Source: Sitta carolinensis (taxonomy: Eukaryota > Chordata > Aves > Passeriformes > Sittidae). From it: a stretch of 64,000 nt of DNA. Positions 8,646 through 20,304 of this stretch are shown here, piece by piece (positions within the stretch are counted from its first letter, which is position 1; each line of letters opens with the position of its first letter). The DNA lies in assembly GCA_032173965.1 (NCBI GenBank), contig CM063284.1, positions 63,300,863 through 63,364,862 on the forward strand, written 5' to 3'. The notes below the pieces were generated by a model. The model saw nothing but the letters and a program-made list of their open reading frames with translations, had not been told where the DNA came from and ran no database searches. Made by a program: the position numbers and the translations under genes.

Positions 8646-9099
8646 GCGCCGAGGCGGGGCGGGGGCGGAGGAGCCCCCGGGGCAGCGCTCGGCGGCGGCG
8701 GCGCCGCGGGGGAGGGAGGCGGGCACGGAGGGAGGGGGCGGCCCGGGCCAGGTGAGCAGGTGCGGGGCCGCCCTGCCGCCTTCGCGGTGGGAGGAGAGCG
8801 CCGGTCACGTCGCCCTGTGGCGACACACGTGGTGGCACGTCTCCTGCCCGTGACCTTCGGGCGCTACGGCAGCCCGGCGGAGCACGCCACCGCCTCCTCC
8901 TGCTCCTCCTCGCCGGTGCCAGCACAAGCTTCGCCTGCACCTGGAACAATGGTCCCTGTGTCGGGCTCTGCTGCCCACCCCGGGTTCCTGGTGCCCCCAG
9001 GCCGGAGGTGATGCTCCGCCGTACGGAGCGAGGGCACAGCCGTCGCACGGGCACCAAGCGGTGCTTCGTGGCCCCGCTCCTCTCATGTCAGTGCGAGTT

Positions 9100-9240
9100 G
9101 TGACAGAATCATAGACTCACAGAACGGTTTGGGTTGGAAGGGGTCCTTGAAGATCATCTACTGCCAACCCCCATGCCGTGGGCAGGGACGCCTAGATCAG
9201 GTTGCTCAGATCCCCATCAAATCTCGGCTTAAACTGGCCT
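9100..9240 (-). mobile_element. CR1 LINE 3'-end fragment
   Basis: The left edge AGAATCATAGACTCACAGAA is the reverse complement of the CR1 ATTCTATGATTCT tail. It is followed by 'GGTTTGGGTTGGAAGGGGTC', 'TTGAAGATCATCTACTGCCA', 'CATGCCGTGGGCAGGGACGC' and 'AGATCAGGTTGCTCAGA', close to the CR1 3' consensus. The copy is minus-oriented, about 140 bases long, severely 5'-truncated, and better preserved than the one at 4076. It lies at the downstream border of the second CpG island. Confidence 0.93.
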
Positions 9241-10889
9241 TGTATCAGAAGTGGAGCCCGTTCAGGCTGCTGCTGCTCTTGTTTTTTCTTTTCAGCATTT
9301 GCAAAATGAATTCTGAAAACAAGAAGGTGGTGAGAACAATGGAGTAAAGCCTCCGTGGTGTGGGCTGCCGTCGCAGGGCTTGGCTCCCTGCACCGTAAGT
9401 GCTCACAATTCAAAGTTCTCTTATACTTAAGGGAGCATTATCTTTTGAGATTGGTAACGCAGGAATGAGGAAATCCGTGTATGCATCTTTTTTTTCCTGT
9501 GGTTTAAAAACGTTATCACTTAATTTAAAAGATCTATGGCTGACTCATACAACTCCTTCTTCTCACTTTACCCTCCTCCTTCTCAAACATCTTTACATAT
9601 CAAATATTGCCTTTTGGCTTCAGCCTCACAAAAATGACAGCTTTGTAAAGCATCCACCGAGAAGCCAGACTGCATTCAGTATGCGCTTGGAATTAATAGT
9701 TCTTGACTCAAAAGCTTTGATGTCTTGAGTGTAATTTCATAGGTGCATTTTTCTGACTGTTTTTGTGATACTCAAATAGCAAGTCTTATGTTCTTGCTGG
9801 CTTAGGTCTCAGAGTATCAGACCTGGATTACCGCCTTAAAATACCTGTGTGGTTCTGCCATGGTAGCAGATGGTGAAGTATAATTAAGGAGTAATGTCAC
9901 TACTGTCACCTCGAGTGATTTGTTTCCTTGTCCTTGCAGAAGTAAAAGTGCTGTAGTCTGCCATGAGGTGACATGCTTCACCTACGGATGGCCTGGTAAG
10001 CCCCTTAGACTGAGGGCCAGCAAGGCCTGGCCAGGATTAGCATGCTGCAGACATCTGAGAGCTCCTGTGCCTGCTGCAGCCTGTGAAACAATATTCTCTA
10101 TTTGGATGTGCTTGAAGTGGGCTCAGGGAGTTTGGTGGGGGGGGACAGCAAGTTCGCAGCACCACCACCTTCTGCCTGACACTGGGCACTCCAGGGCTTC
10201 ATCTGGAGCTGCCTGCACTGCTTCTCTTCCTGTGAGCTGTTGCCATTTCTCTCTCCTATCCCCACAACTGATGACAGGCTCTAAGTTTGACCACTTCCTA
10301 CAAGAAATAATGTCAATAGGCTGCTGGCAACAGAGATAGTATTCAGTGTAAGTTGCATCTTATTTCACATCACCTTTTGGGGCTTTTTTCTGTTGTGTCT
10401 CTTTCACACTTGGCCATAACAATTCCAGTAGTATAGCTGCTCAAGTTTTTCTTTCCCCTGTATGTAAAGCCGAAGGATGCTAGCTGCACTTGAGAGCTAC
10501 TTTTGGGTTCCTCTTAACCTGCTTCTGGTCTCTTGAGACTACACCATTATGTTGTAAGTGGCTATAGGATAGTACATAAGTAGGAACTACTAATTAAAAT
10601 ACTTTTTTTCTTTAACATTTTGCTGTAAACAGATGCTTTGCTCTGAGATACTAATGGACTCCTGCTCACTCTGATGCTGTGCAAGCCAGGAGCAGTAAGA
10701 TACTGCCCAGAGTGAATTAGAGTGAATCAAGGCCCCTGTGAAGAGTTTCTAATGTTCATTAAGCACTTTTACCTCCTCTTTCGAGGCCTACTAAGCCAGC
10801 ATTAAAAACGTATTACCCCTTCCTTTTCTGTAGTAATAGCTAATGTTATGCATATGCTAAAGTGTGGTATAAACGTCAGCTGATTCTGT
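9241..10889. other. Intron 1, no specific feature
   Basis: Ordinary AT-richer intronic sequence. A 139-codon frame at 9920-10339 has no recognisable domain and a composition compatible with chance. No repeat family is seen. Confidence 0.5.
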
Positions 10890-11035
10890 AAGGCAGTAGC
10901 ATTCCCTCCATTTTATTGTTTGATGAAAAAGAAGTCCAAATTACTTGCCTGAAGCTACATGCTGTAACAGTGGCAGAGTTGGAGCTAATCTGTATTTCTG
11001 CTGCCTTTTCCAATATTCTGTCCTGCAGCTTACAG
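10890..11035 (-). mobile_element. MIR-like ancient SINE relic
   Basis: Read on the minus strand the segment follows the MIR core and L2-like 3' region. On the + strand it shows the reverse-complement landmarks in order: 'CTCCATTTTATTGTTTGATG' (MIR: ccattttacagatgag), 'AATTACTTGCCTGAAGCTAC' (MIR: aacttgcccaaggtcac) and 'GTGGCAGAGTTGGAGCTAAT' (MIR: gtggcagagccgggattcg). MIRs predate the amniote radiation, and a few survive in bird genomes, some exapted as regulatory elements. Assignment is from memory of the consensus. Confidence 0.65.
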
Positions 11036-13337
11036 GCTGTTTCTACAAGGCATGGCATCTGCAATAAAAGGGACTGCTTTATGTAGTTCCAACTTTCTTC
11101 AAAATTTCCCCCCTCCCCATTTATGGTCTAGGACTGTTAGATTAACGTTATATTTTGAACATAATAAAAGAGGCATTTCATTTCTATCTTTTCTTTTTTT
11201 AAGAAATGATCATACCCTGCAGCTGATAGAGACCAGTTGATACTGTGATGACTCAGCTGTGGGAGTATTACATAAAGTAGGTCAGTTTTTAAATCTCATA
11301 GTCTGAAGCTAAAGAGAATTCACGTTAAAATTTATGTTTTGTTTATACACATTACTGTTATTTCCTGGTTTGAACGTAAGTGAAAGCTCTTGAGGAGGCT
11401 GGAAATGTTTTTGGGGGTTGATTTGGGGTTTGGTTTTGCCCATTTTTATTGTATAGTGACTGAATTCAGTCAACTTGATGGAGGGGAAAGACCAGCTGCT
11501 TTGATTTCTAAAGTTTCCAGTTTGCAGCAGTCAAGTGAAAGGAAGGCTTTAAAGGCAGTTTTAAAGTAGGGAAAGGGAAAAGCAAAGACACGTTTATTAT
11601 TTTTTATTACAAACACCCAGCTTTTGTGTGATCTAGCAGATGTGGAATTTGCAGAGGAATACATGCTTCTTCGAAATCCAAATTTGCATTTAAAACATTC
11701 TGGTTTCTCCCCTTAGTCCTTTGCATGGCTTGCTTCCCAAATATAAATGTAAACCAAGTGTAAATGATGCATTGTTTGCCTTAGTGGGCAGACAGTCTGA
11801 AAACAATAGTGCTGATGGATTTGACTGCCTCTGTGTAAGATTAAGGGGACATTAAAATTCAAGTCTATTAATGCAAATTTCAGTGTTGCCAAACCTGAAC
11901 TTCCTTTAAGTGTTTCCTGGTGCTGATGGCCCTAAATGTCCCTACCCCACAGACCAAAACTTCAGCTGACAATTTTTAACCTGTTGATAGGACTTTAGAG
12001 AAAAGGGTGAAATGTACCTGGAGTTTAATGTCCAGTTGAATGATGGGACATGGTACACATAGACTTTTTATACTTAACCACCATTGTTTATTTAAAGCAT
12101 TTTTAAGTGGTAGGAAGCCACCAGGAAACACTAAAATCTACAAATCGCTTGTAAAATTCAGATCTAGTATGTGAGGACTACTTGGCACTGAAATTCAGAT
12201 ACTGGAAATAATATGATTGCCAGAATGTATTTCTTGCTCTCTTAGATCTTTGATCGGTTGGTTGTTTCGCTGGCTCATTACTTCTGGGAATATTGGATGC
12301 AATCCTTTTTGGTTTTTAACAGGCAGGTTTTATTTGGGAGCTCTTGGTTTTCATTTGGAGGGGTGAGTTTATTTCAGTCAGTCACAAAAACGTTTCCTCA
12401 ATGAAGCAGTAGGTAGAAGATTTAAAACCATTTGCTGTTTCACACTGTTTGCTCGGGTTTCACACTTTCCCTTGTGTAATGACATCCTGTTCTGAAGTTG
12501 TTCCTTCAGTAATCTGACAGAGGCCTGGTATTTCCAGTGTGGGCTGTGGGAAAGGAATAAATCCTTTAATTACAGCAGTGAGGTCTTGTTTGAAAATATG
12601 CTAGCTCTCCTCCCCTCTGTGTGTCCTGTCTTTTTGTCTGACTCTTCCCTATGCAGATAAAGGATCTGAAGCTGTAAAATGCTGCTGCTCAAGTCGCTCT
12701 GCAAGGGTGGCCATGATGAGTGACAGAGCTGAGCAGGGGCTGGGACCATTGCCATGCCGAACACAGTGTCTTGAGGCTCGGGATCACGGCTCCTTGGTCT
12801 GTGAGCAGACGGATGCTGGGGGTGCACCCCATCTGCTCCCGTGCCAAGTTTATTGGCTTAATTTATGCTTCTGCAGGAAGCCGTTCGGAGTGACCGGCCT
12901 GGCTGAGCACAGAAGCAGGGAAGGAGGCCCAGGTGGAAATCATCGTTCCACTGGTGCACATTAGGGAAGATGTAAAGCTGCTTCATCATTTCTGCAGCAA
13001 ATGTCTCATCCTGGACTGCTGCGTCACAAACAATATCCCCTATTTTTATCTGAGGGACAAAAACCTCCTTTTATCATGCATAAAAATGGGATTGTGTGAT
13101 TAAGAATAGACACTGAAAACAAAATAGGAAAGCTAAGCTGTCTCTGTATACTTTCTGCATCTAGGTCAGGTCTGTGGAGCTGAAGTAGTTTCTGGTCAGA
13201 TTCAGTTTAGTGCCTGTAGAATTGCTACAGGCAGAACTGGGCATTTTGACACTGCTAAAATCAGTTCAGCAGAAATGTGATGATGTCCCCAGAAGAGTTC
13301 ATAATTGCATCACTTGAGGAGCATGATTTAATCCTTT
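11036..13337. other. Intron 1, no specific feature
   Basis: AT-rich intron. One perfect octamer ATGCAAAT lies at 11871-11878. No supported exon, and no repeat family is recognised. Confidence 0.5.
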
Positions 13338-13604
13338 CTAAATGTCTCTCCTCTGTAATCTGCTTCGTCTTTTCTGCATGGCTTCTTGCCATCTTTTCTT
13401 GATTTGCTCTGCAAGAAAAGCAGCCTTGGATCTATGACTGAGAAGAAATGCAAATAATAATAGGAAATTGAGAAACTGGCCTGCTGCTGTACTCCAGGAG
13501 AGTTTGTGGTATTTGAGTCCCTGGTGCTCTTCTTTCATTTCTTTAAGTTTGCTTTGCTGGTCTGACATCTTTTGGATGACGTGATAGTTGCAGGAGATTA
13601 GCAT
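13338..13604 (-). CDS. Small ORF with one predicted membrane segment (doubtful)
   Basis: An 88-codon frame from ATG at 13604 to TAG. The N-terminal third is charged and could form a helix (residues 11-35, with KLKEMKEEH). Residues about 38-56 (STAAGQFLNFLLLFAFLLS) form a plausible single transmembrane helix. The C-terminus is strongly basic (KKRWQEAMQKRRSRLQRRD). The frame stays open back to a TAG at 13635, where the minus strand reads ...CGTTAG and could be an acceptor. I recognise no family. An ORF of this size is expected by chance in an intron, so this is only a candidate micropeptide. Confidence 0.15.
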   Translation of the reverse strand: MLISCNYHVIQKMSDQQSKLKEMKEEHQGLKYHKLSWSTAAGQFLNFLLLFAFLLSHRSKAAFLAEQIKKRWQEAMQKRRSRLQRRDI

Positions 13605-15480
13605 ATTTTGGCACACACATGCTATGATGACTGGCTAACGATATTTACAGCATTCAAAAATAAACCATGGGAGCTCATTCTGACATAATCTACTAATCTT
13701 AGTTTTGCACTTTGATACTGTGTTGTCTGAGCCAAGTTAGGATAACTATATATTGCAGGGAATTCATTTTTAGCTTTGCTTGCAGATGAGTGTTGAGGCA
13801 GTGTATGCTTTTCAATTAAAAATGATGGGAGTGAATTTGGAGAAATTATCAGCTCTTTCAGCTATATCCTTGTTCTGTGCCTATTTTTGAAACAGTTTTA
13901 TGTGAGTGGGTAGAGATACATGCTCCACAATATTTCTGGATTTGTTGTGTACTGGCATTTTGATGAGGTTATTTTTTTTTCCTCTCTGCCCTTTCCCACA
14001 TTTGTATGTTATGGGAAGGACTTTCTTTTCTCTTCGAGGTTCATACTTCATTCTTTTTCTGGATTAAAAAAACTCTATTACTGCTTTGGGTAAACTTTAA
14101 TCTTGTGCTAGGCATCTTGCTAGCTATGCTGCATTTTGGGGAGTCTAGCCAAGCAAGTAAGCTTTTGAGGTTCCCAGGTAGCAGGAATTCAGTTTGCTCT
14201 GGACCTTGACAACTCCATTTAAACACATAAATAACAATTTTCTAGCCACATTTTTGAATGGCCTGCTTGTTTAAGAATTGCAGTAAGGAACTGTAAAGCC
14301 TGCAAATCAAGTCGATGGCAATGTTACAAATATTTTTTCAGGTTGCTACTATTGAAGTGGACAGAAACCATGAGTCTTGGACAAGAGTCTGTTCAGACTC
14401 TCACTCTTTGAGATGCTTATCATTATTTTTATTAGTTGTTATATTTAGCATATAGTTTCCTGTGCTGTTCTAAAGCTGGGAGACTTTATGTTCAGAAAGT
14501 ACGTAGCCTAGAAATTGCATTTAGATTTTTAAGGTGCTGCAGGCTGCCACCTTATGTTTATAGCTATTTTTTTTCTTTTTAAAATGTACCCATTAGACAG
14601 ACTGGGGGTTACTTAGGGAATGAATGTGTTTCCTTCTTTCTTGCCTGTTTTATCTTATGGGTATTACTTTCAGCCACTTTGTCCTACAGTTCTTCTTGGT
14701 GTATCAAAGTTATAAGCCAAATCTCTCAGCTGCCAGAACACAAATTTGCAACCCTGCACATATGTCAAATGAATTAGCTTCTTAACTCAACTAGAGCTGA
14801 ATGACCCCCAAAAATCCAACCTCCTTTTGTTCTGATTTGAGCCCTAGAAAACTTGGTTCAGACTTTTGAGTTCATAAAACTCAAAACCAAGTGAAAAGAA
14901 GGCTTTCTGTTATTGTTCATTAAGTTGACTGGTAACTAAGCTGGTGTTGTATGTGGTTCTTTTTTGGGTGGTGTTCCAGGTGACCAGCCTTAATTTGAGT
15001 TTATTTCACATATAGATGACCTAGATGGACACCTGAGATGTGGTTTTCTGATTGATAGTTACTTTTTAACCCCCTCTTGAAGTGTAGTGATAATGATGAT
15101 AATTCTCATGTCCTGTTGCTGCCTTGGGGACTGGTAAAAGCTTTTCAAATTTAAGGCACCAGTAGCAGAAAGACTGCCTTCTTGCTACAGTCTTGTTTGG
15201 GTATAGTAGAGCTTTTAATAAATTATTAGAAGAAGTACAATTCTGACTAACTTCTGCTTTATAGCCACAATTGAAAGGGACATTCTCTGGTCTCAGCCAA
15301 TGTTAATTTTTTTGTTGTAGTTACTCAGCTTATAATGGGGACATAGTAATATAACTTTGTAAGACAAGCAATTTCATGTTACTTTAAAACTGGACTTGGG
15401 GCATGTTGTAGTAAGTTGTGAATTATTCATAATTTTGAAGAAATAATGGTTATCTTAATGGCATATAATTTTGAAGCAGC
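13605..15480. other. Intron 1, no specific feature
   Basis: AT-rich intronic sequence with no supported gene or repeat family; scattered short A/T runs only. Confidence 0.5.
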
Positions 15481-15495
15481 TTTTTTTTTTTTTTT
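15481..15495. repeat. Poly-T tract (15 T)
   Basis: A pure T-run followed by CCCC. Confidence 0.9.
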
Positions 15496-18400
15496 CCCCA
15501 AATCTGTGATGCCTTGAAACCAGTAAAAACTGGTACAAGAATAAAATTAAGAAGTAGCTTTCAAGAGAAGCTGTCCTGTCCTGTTCTACTCTCTTTTTCT
15601 TAATCTGCGGTTGAATATTCTATGTATAGCTTATGCTTTTTGCCTTCAGTAACAGTGCTTTGAATGTGGAGGTCAGCGAGGTGCCTAGTGCTGTGTTTCT
15701 GTGATTACTCTTAAGACTACACTGCACTGGAAGAAGGGGTTTGGCCTTCCATCTGGCTGCTTGTTCCCCTTCTCTTCTGCAGGCTGACGTGTGCCAGGTG
15801 ATAACTCCCACCTCAGGTTGGGAGCTTTGCAGGTAAAAACTAAACTGACAAAATGTGGTTGATTTTTAATGTGGATTCATTTAATATTAATTTAGTATTG
15901 CAGTTCATGATGTAGCTGGAAAAATACTTGGTCTTGGGAAAGTGTTACAGGGACAGCCATGGAAGTGGCAAGGGAGGGGAAAGATTGCATCTGTTAGCAA
16001 TAGAGTGAGTTTAAATGGGCTGTGAAATTATGACTAAATAGGAGTCAAGATATGTTTTATTTCACAGCAAGCAAAATTAGCTGTCCTTGTCTGTTTTAAA
16101 GGTTGTTCGGATTTAGATTTTGATGTTCTGCCTTACTGCAGGAAGCATGGTGAATATTAAATAAAGTTGAAATGAAGTTAGGCCTCACAGGTGAAAGTGA
16201 AGCTAAAGGTGTTTGTCCCCGTGATGATGGTGGTGCCATAATAATTTCCAAAGTGCTAAAATCAGTTCAAATAGAATTAAAAATGTGCTACTCTTACATG
16301 TTATGCTTGCCTTAGGTAGGATTTGAGCAATTTTATACTTCAACGAGAGAAATGAAGAAGAAAAGAAAATTACTATAGCTGTGCTACTGGAGGCTAAGTT
16401 CCAGTGCAAAATGTGGTAGGAGAACTGCTACTCTTTTTTAGTTCAACAGCCACACACACCCATCCCATATGCAAGAGCTCCACTGTGGAAGTGGAGTGCT
16501 GTTTTATTTTCTATATCTTAGGGAAAGAACTTGCTTACATAAGGGAATTAATCCAGAAATTTCCCATGACTTTATTTGTTTTATTTTGTACAACTGAACA
16601 ATAAGTTCAGATATCTTCTCATGTTAAAACTACTCATATCTGTTGAATGTGCACACAAACTGAAGTGCTGATGTATTTTTGCCCTGGATTCCCAAGTAGT
16701 GTGAGAAGGCCAAACCATGTCAAATCAAAAAGCTACAAAAACCAAGCTTCCTTTAATTATGGGAACAGCAGGATGTGGCATCACATGCTTTTTTCTCACC
16801 ATTGAAGCCAGCAGTGGTGACCCTATGAATCATTCCTTCATGGTGTGGTGTTTTGGCCATATCAATACAGCCAAAGAGCTGCATGTGAAATAGGGTCACT
16901 GAAATTATGAGACTTACAGAGTAGTTATGCCCAGGCGCTTTTTTCTTCCATCTTCTCATCTTTAAATGGGGTGGTTTCAGTGCAAGCCTGCAGGACTTTT
17001 TAGTGGCACTGTTAAGGGATCAGCAAGGCACAAGGACCTCTTTGGCTTTGCTGTGGATTAAAAGATGTGGAATTGGCACCCTCGTGTTCGATCCAGCAAG
17101 GCACTGAAGCACGTGCCTGTCTCAAATGTATGAATACTCTTACTGACGTCAATTGAAGTGCTTGGAGCTTATGAGTTAAGCACATGTCGAAGTGCTTTTC
17201 AGGGCTTGAGATTTTGCCGTTCCTGTGTTGAGTGTGTGCAAGTATTTGCAGGCAGGAATGGTAGTTTTCTAAAAGGGTGATAGTCATTTAATGGTTTTAA
17301 TGGCTTTACTAAATGTAATACTACCTGTTTTGGTTTTTTATTCTGAAATGTTTTGGTATTTTTTTCGTTGTCAGGCTCTTAATATTTTATTTAAAGGTAA
17401 TAGCTGTTATTTTTCTTTCCTTACTCTTCATTGTAGTGTGCAGGTGTGCATACTGCTGGCATTTTTAAAGTTCACTCTCCCCTCTGTTCTTGTCTTCCAC
17501 TGCCGTGCTTTTTTCTCTCATTTCTGTATATTTTTTACTGAGCTCCCCTATCCTGTTTGTCCCTGTCTAAGGAAATTAGCTCTTATAAAGTTACTGCCAT
17601 CTCTTTGCAAGAAAGCAAAATGAACTATCATTGCAGTATTATTTTCTTTTCCTGTAGGCCAGATGGGGAGATGAGGCAAGGTTCATGCAGCTTGCTTGGG
17701 GTGCCAGCTCCATAGGAAACACTTTAGAAGGCGGGGGGATTGTACTCTTGGTAGTCTCTCAAGCCTGTGTGTAGAATTTGAGTGTTGTTAATAGAAAATA
17801 CTGGCCGTGTGTTTGTTTTTCAAGGCTCAGTGAACTGTTAATGCACAAATACTGTGGAGGAAAGGAGAACATTGCCCTGCTCATTCCTTTTTACAGTCCT
17901 TTTGTTATGAACTTTTGGGAAATCAAATCCAGCTGATGTGAGCATTCAGGAAAAGCTTATTTTATATTTCATGTACATTAAAGACTTTCATTTATAAGCC
18001 ATCAATATTCATGCTCTTTCAGTCAAGAGCAGCATTTTGTGACACAACTGACCAATCATAAAAACCACCACATAGCTTCCATTATTGAAAGGGGCTCTAC
18101 AATGTTCATTTGAGTATGATCTTCCAAAATAGCTAGCGATGGTCAGATTCCTTCCAGCCTGGGTGACAGACCAGGTATAATGATTTCTGGACCCTGCTGC
18201 TTTGGAGAGCAGGAATACGATTTTCAGCAGAAATATGCTATGAAAAGTATGATCTCTTAAAGTCTTCTGGGTAATATAATTTTTGATCTCATACTTAATA
18301 TTTCATTATTATACTACTTGAGCTGGCTCCTCTGAAAAGCTGGTTATCTATCGTGCAAAAGAGGCAAATGTGTTTATCATGTAAGTAATTATGTGTGTAC

Positions 18401-20278
18401 CCATCCCCCAGCATATTTTCTTAAACACTTGTTGATTCCTTTTCCTTTCTTAGTAGAATTTTATGCCCCTTAGTCTTGCAGTAAGGGATGCAGTGAGATT
18501 AATTCCCTGTAGGCATTTCGGAAATTACTGGTTCTCTAATCTAGATGGAGGAAAGTGAAGGGGGTAAGCTATTATTTCCTTTTCTTTATGCTAGCTTTGC
18601 TCAGATCTTGCCAATGGTGAGCCTGTCATTTCTTTTCCCCCTGCAGACTGCCCATCTCCTAAGGCATTATAACCACTGCTGTCCTCATGCCCAATGACTC
18701 ATTAGGCCATTCCTGCTAGGCTCTGCCTCCTGGACCAAACGGGACCAGAAACAGCATTCCTGCACTGCATGCCTATGCCTGTCTGTACGTGTCCTGCTTT
18801 CCTCTCTGCAGTAGCATCGTGGTGACCACAGGGATTACTTGGCGAAGTGGTCAGAGTTTTTTTTTTGCTTTTTGGAGCATTTTTTCTGGATATGCCTTTG
18901 TCTCTTACTTTTTTTTGTGTCCCTGTTCACCCTGCATAACCGTAAGTAAATGGTACTGACTCACTGAAGGATTGCCTGGTTATCAATAGTCTCAGAATCT
19001 GTCTCCTTCACTTGAGGCCATTTCAGAGGTGCTTCAAATCTTTGTCAGTTTATTGCTTGTACTCTACAAGAATGACTCCAGCTTCATCTCAGGCTTTGTT
19101 GGGAGCAGGAGTGTGTTCAGCTCTGGAGAGCTAACCTGCCCTCCAGCACAGTTTGTGAAACCAAGGTTAGTACAATGTGAGAAAAACGGCCAGGATATTT
19201 ATCCGTGATTGGAGTCCTGCTCATGTGGAGGATGGCTTGCCCCGAGTTCCTGGTTAAGCCCTACTGCTGTCCCTTGTCTTTAGCCATCTTGGTGGTATTT
19301 TTGCTGCATTTACTTGTGTGTTCTTCCTCAGCATTGTGTTGTGGTCATGTCTTCAGAAGGTCAGCTACAGCTTGTCAGATGGACAGGATAGTGCTTCCTC
19401 ATCTTTTACATGGACATATATATATGAACACACTATGCTGTTGCCTTTGGAATAAGACTTTGAAGGTGTCTGTTCAGTCATGCTTTTGAAGGTGTTCTGA
19501 AGCTGCTCCCAACCATCTTCTGTACAGGTGATTTATCACCATTCTTCTGTTCTCATAGAGTAGTAAACTGCATATTGGCTGAAAGGTTATCCTTTCTTCT
19601 TAAAAGACTTCATGGTGCTGTTCTGCTTCTTCCTTAATTTCATGCTCTCCAAATGTCCAGGTATTTTTTCACAGCAAGAGAAGACCCAGTATTTTATTCA
19701 GGAATCCATGTGTTACAGAGCTGAAGCAACACAGTGTAGCATTTCTGCTTTAAAAGGTCACTCCTCTGTGGAAGAATGCCATTAAGAGAGCTTCAGCTGG
19801 TTTCTAAATTTCCAATCCATTGACTTTCTTAGTGATTAGATCATCTTCAATAAAAGCAAGGATCTGCAGGTGATCTGGGGGATTTAATACATAGTTTAAT
19901 TTCAACATATGTGAATAATGTTAAGCCTGTGAATAAACTAGTCTAGTTAAGGAGAACAAAATAATAGGTGATCTCTTGAGGCAATCCTTTGAAAAAGGAA
20001 GTAATGTCTTATAAATTTTTAAGTACATAAGAAGAAAGATTGAATAGCTGTCATTATTTGAGACAAAGACTGTAAGAACAATGCTGATACTGGCTGACTG
20101 ATCTACCGTTCAGCTTAGAAAGTAGGACAACATCTAGTAAGGGAAATCTCGGTTATAGTGGACTTCTTATCAGGGCTCCTAATCCTGTCATAGATAAGAG
20201 AATATAAAACTGTCAAAAACAGGGTTTTAAATTAGTATCTCCCAGGTTGCTGTAACTTGCATGGTTTTTTTTGTTTGG
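15496..20278. other. Intron 1, mostly featureless
   Basis: No supported exon. A perfect isolated CRE lies at 17144-17151. A weak MIR-like stretch (about 16870-16970, with CTCATCTTTAAATGGGG) is too diverged to call. The open frames (up to 110 codons at 17291) are rich in Phe/Leu/Cys as expected from T-rich DNA. Confidence 0.5.
17144..17151. promoter_or_regulatory. Isolated CRE palindrome TGACGTCA
   Basis: A third perfect CRE in the window, in otherwise CpG-poor intron. The central CpG has survived, which is mildly unusual outside a CpG island. Confidence 0.4.
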
Positions 20279-20304
20279 TTTTTTTTTTTTTTTTTTTTTT
20301 TTTT
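20279..20304. repeat. Poly-T tract (26 T)
   Basis: An uninterrupted T-run preceded by TTTTTTTTGTTTGG. No recognisable retroposon body adjoins it on either side. Confidence 0.95.

Larger units (their letters stand above)
8444..8751 (+). other. Candidate alternative or internal exon
   Basis: The left edge follows a polypyrimidine tract of about 60 bases ending TTTTCTGCAG (to 8443), a textbook 3' splice site. The right edge reads CCAG|GTGAGC with GT at 8752, a strong donor. The 308-base interval is extremely GC-rich. Spliced after the phase-0 JARID2 exon it would hit a stop at 8638-8640, inside the second CRE, so inclusion would truncate the protein. The donor alone could instead end an alternative non-coding first exon started from the CREs. 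No coding similarity is seen and no transcript evidence is available. Confidence 0.35.
7990..9070. promoter_or_regulatory. Second CpG island, inside JARID2 intron 1
   Basis: GC content and CpG frequency rise again between about 7990 and 9070, peaking at 8440-8900. It contains two perfect CRE palindromes (8561, 8638), several G-runs on the + strand (8160-8194, 8656-8745), a long pyrimidine tract and splice-like signals at 8443 and 8752. Long stop-free frames on both strands (up to 263 codons) are Arg/Pro/Gly/Ala-rich and unlike known proteins. The likely reading is an alternative JARID2 promoter or large regulatory island. Confidence 0.8.

Noticed and set aside
8220..9011. 263-codon plus-strand frame and overlapping 163-codon minus-strand frame in the second CpG island
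   Set aside because: Same CpG-island effect. The frames contradict each other and cross the CREs and splice-like sites without any protein similarity.
16870..16970. MIR-like stretch on the plus strand (CTCATCTTTAAATGGGG)
   Set aside because: Only about 20 bases resemble the MIR core; the rest does not follow the consensus well enough.
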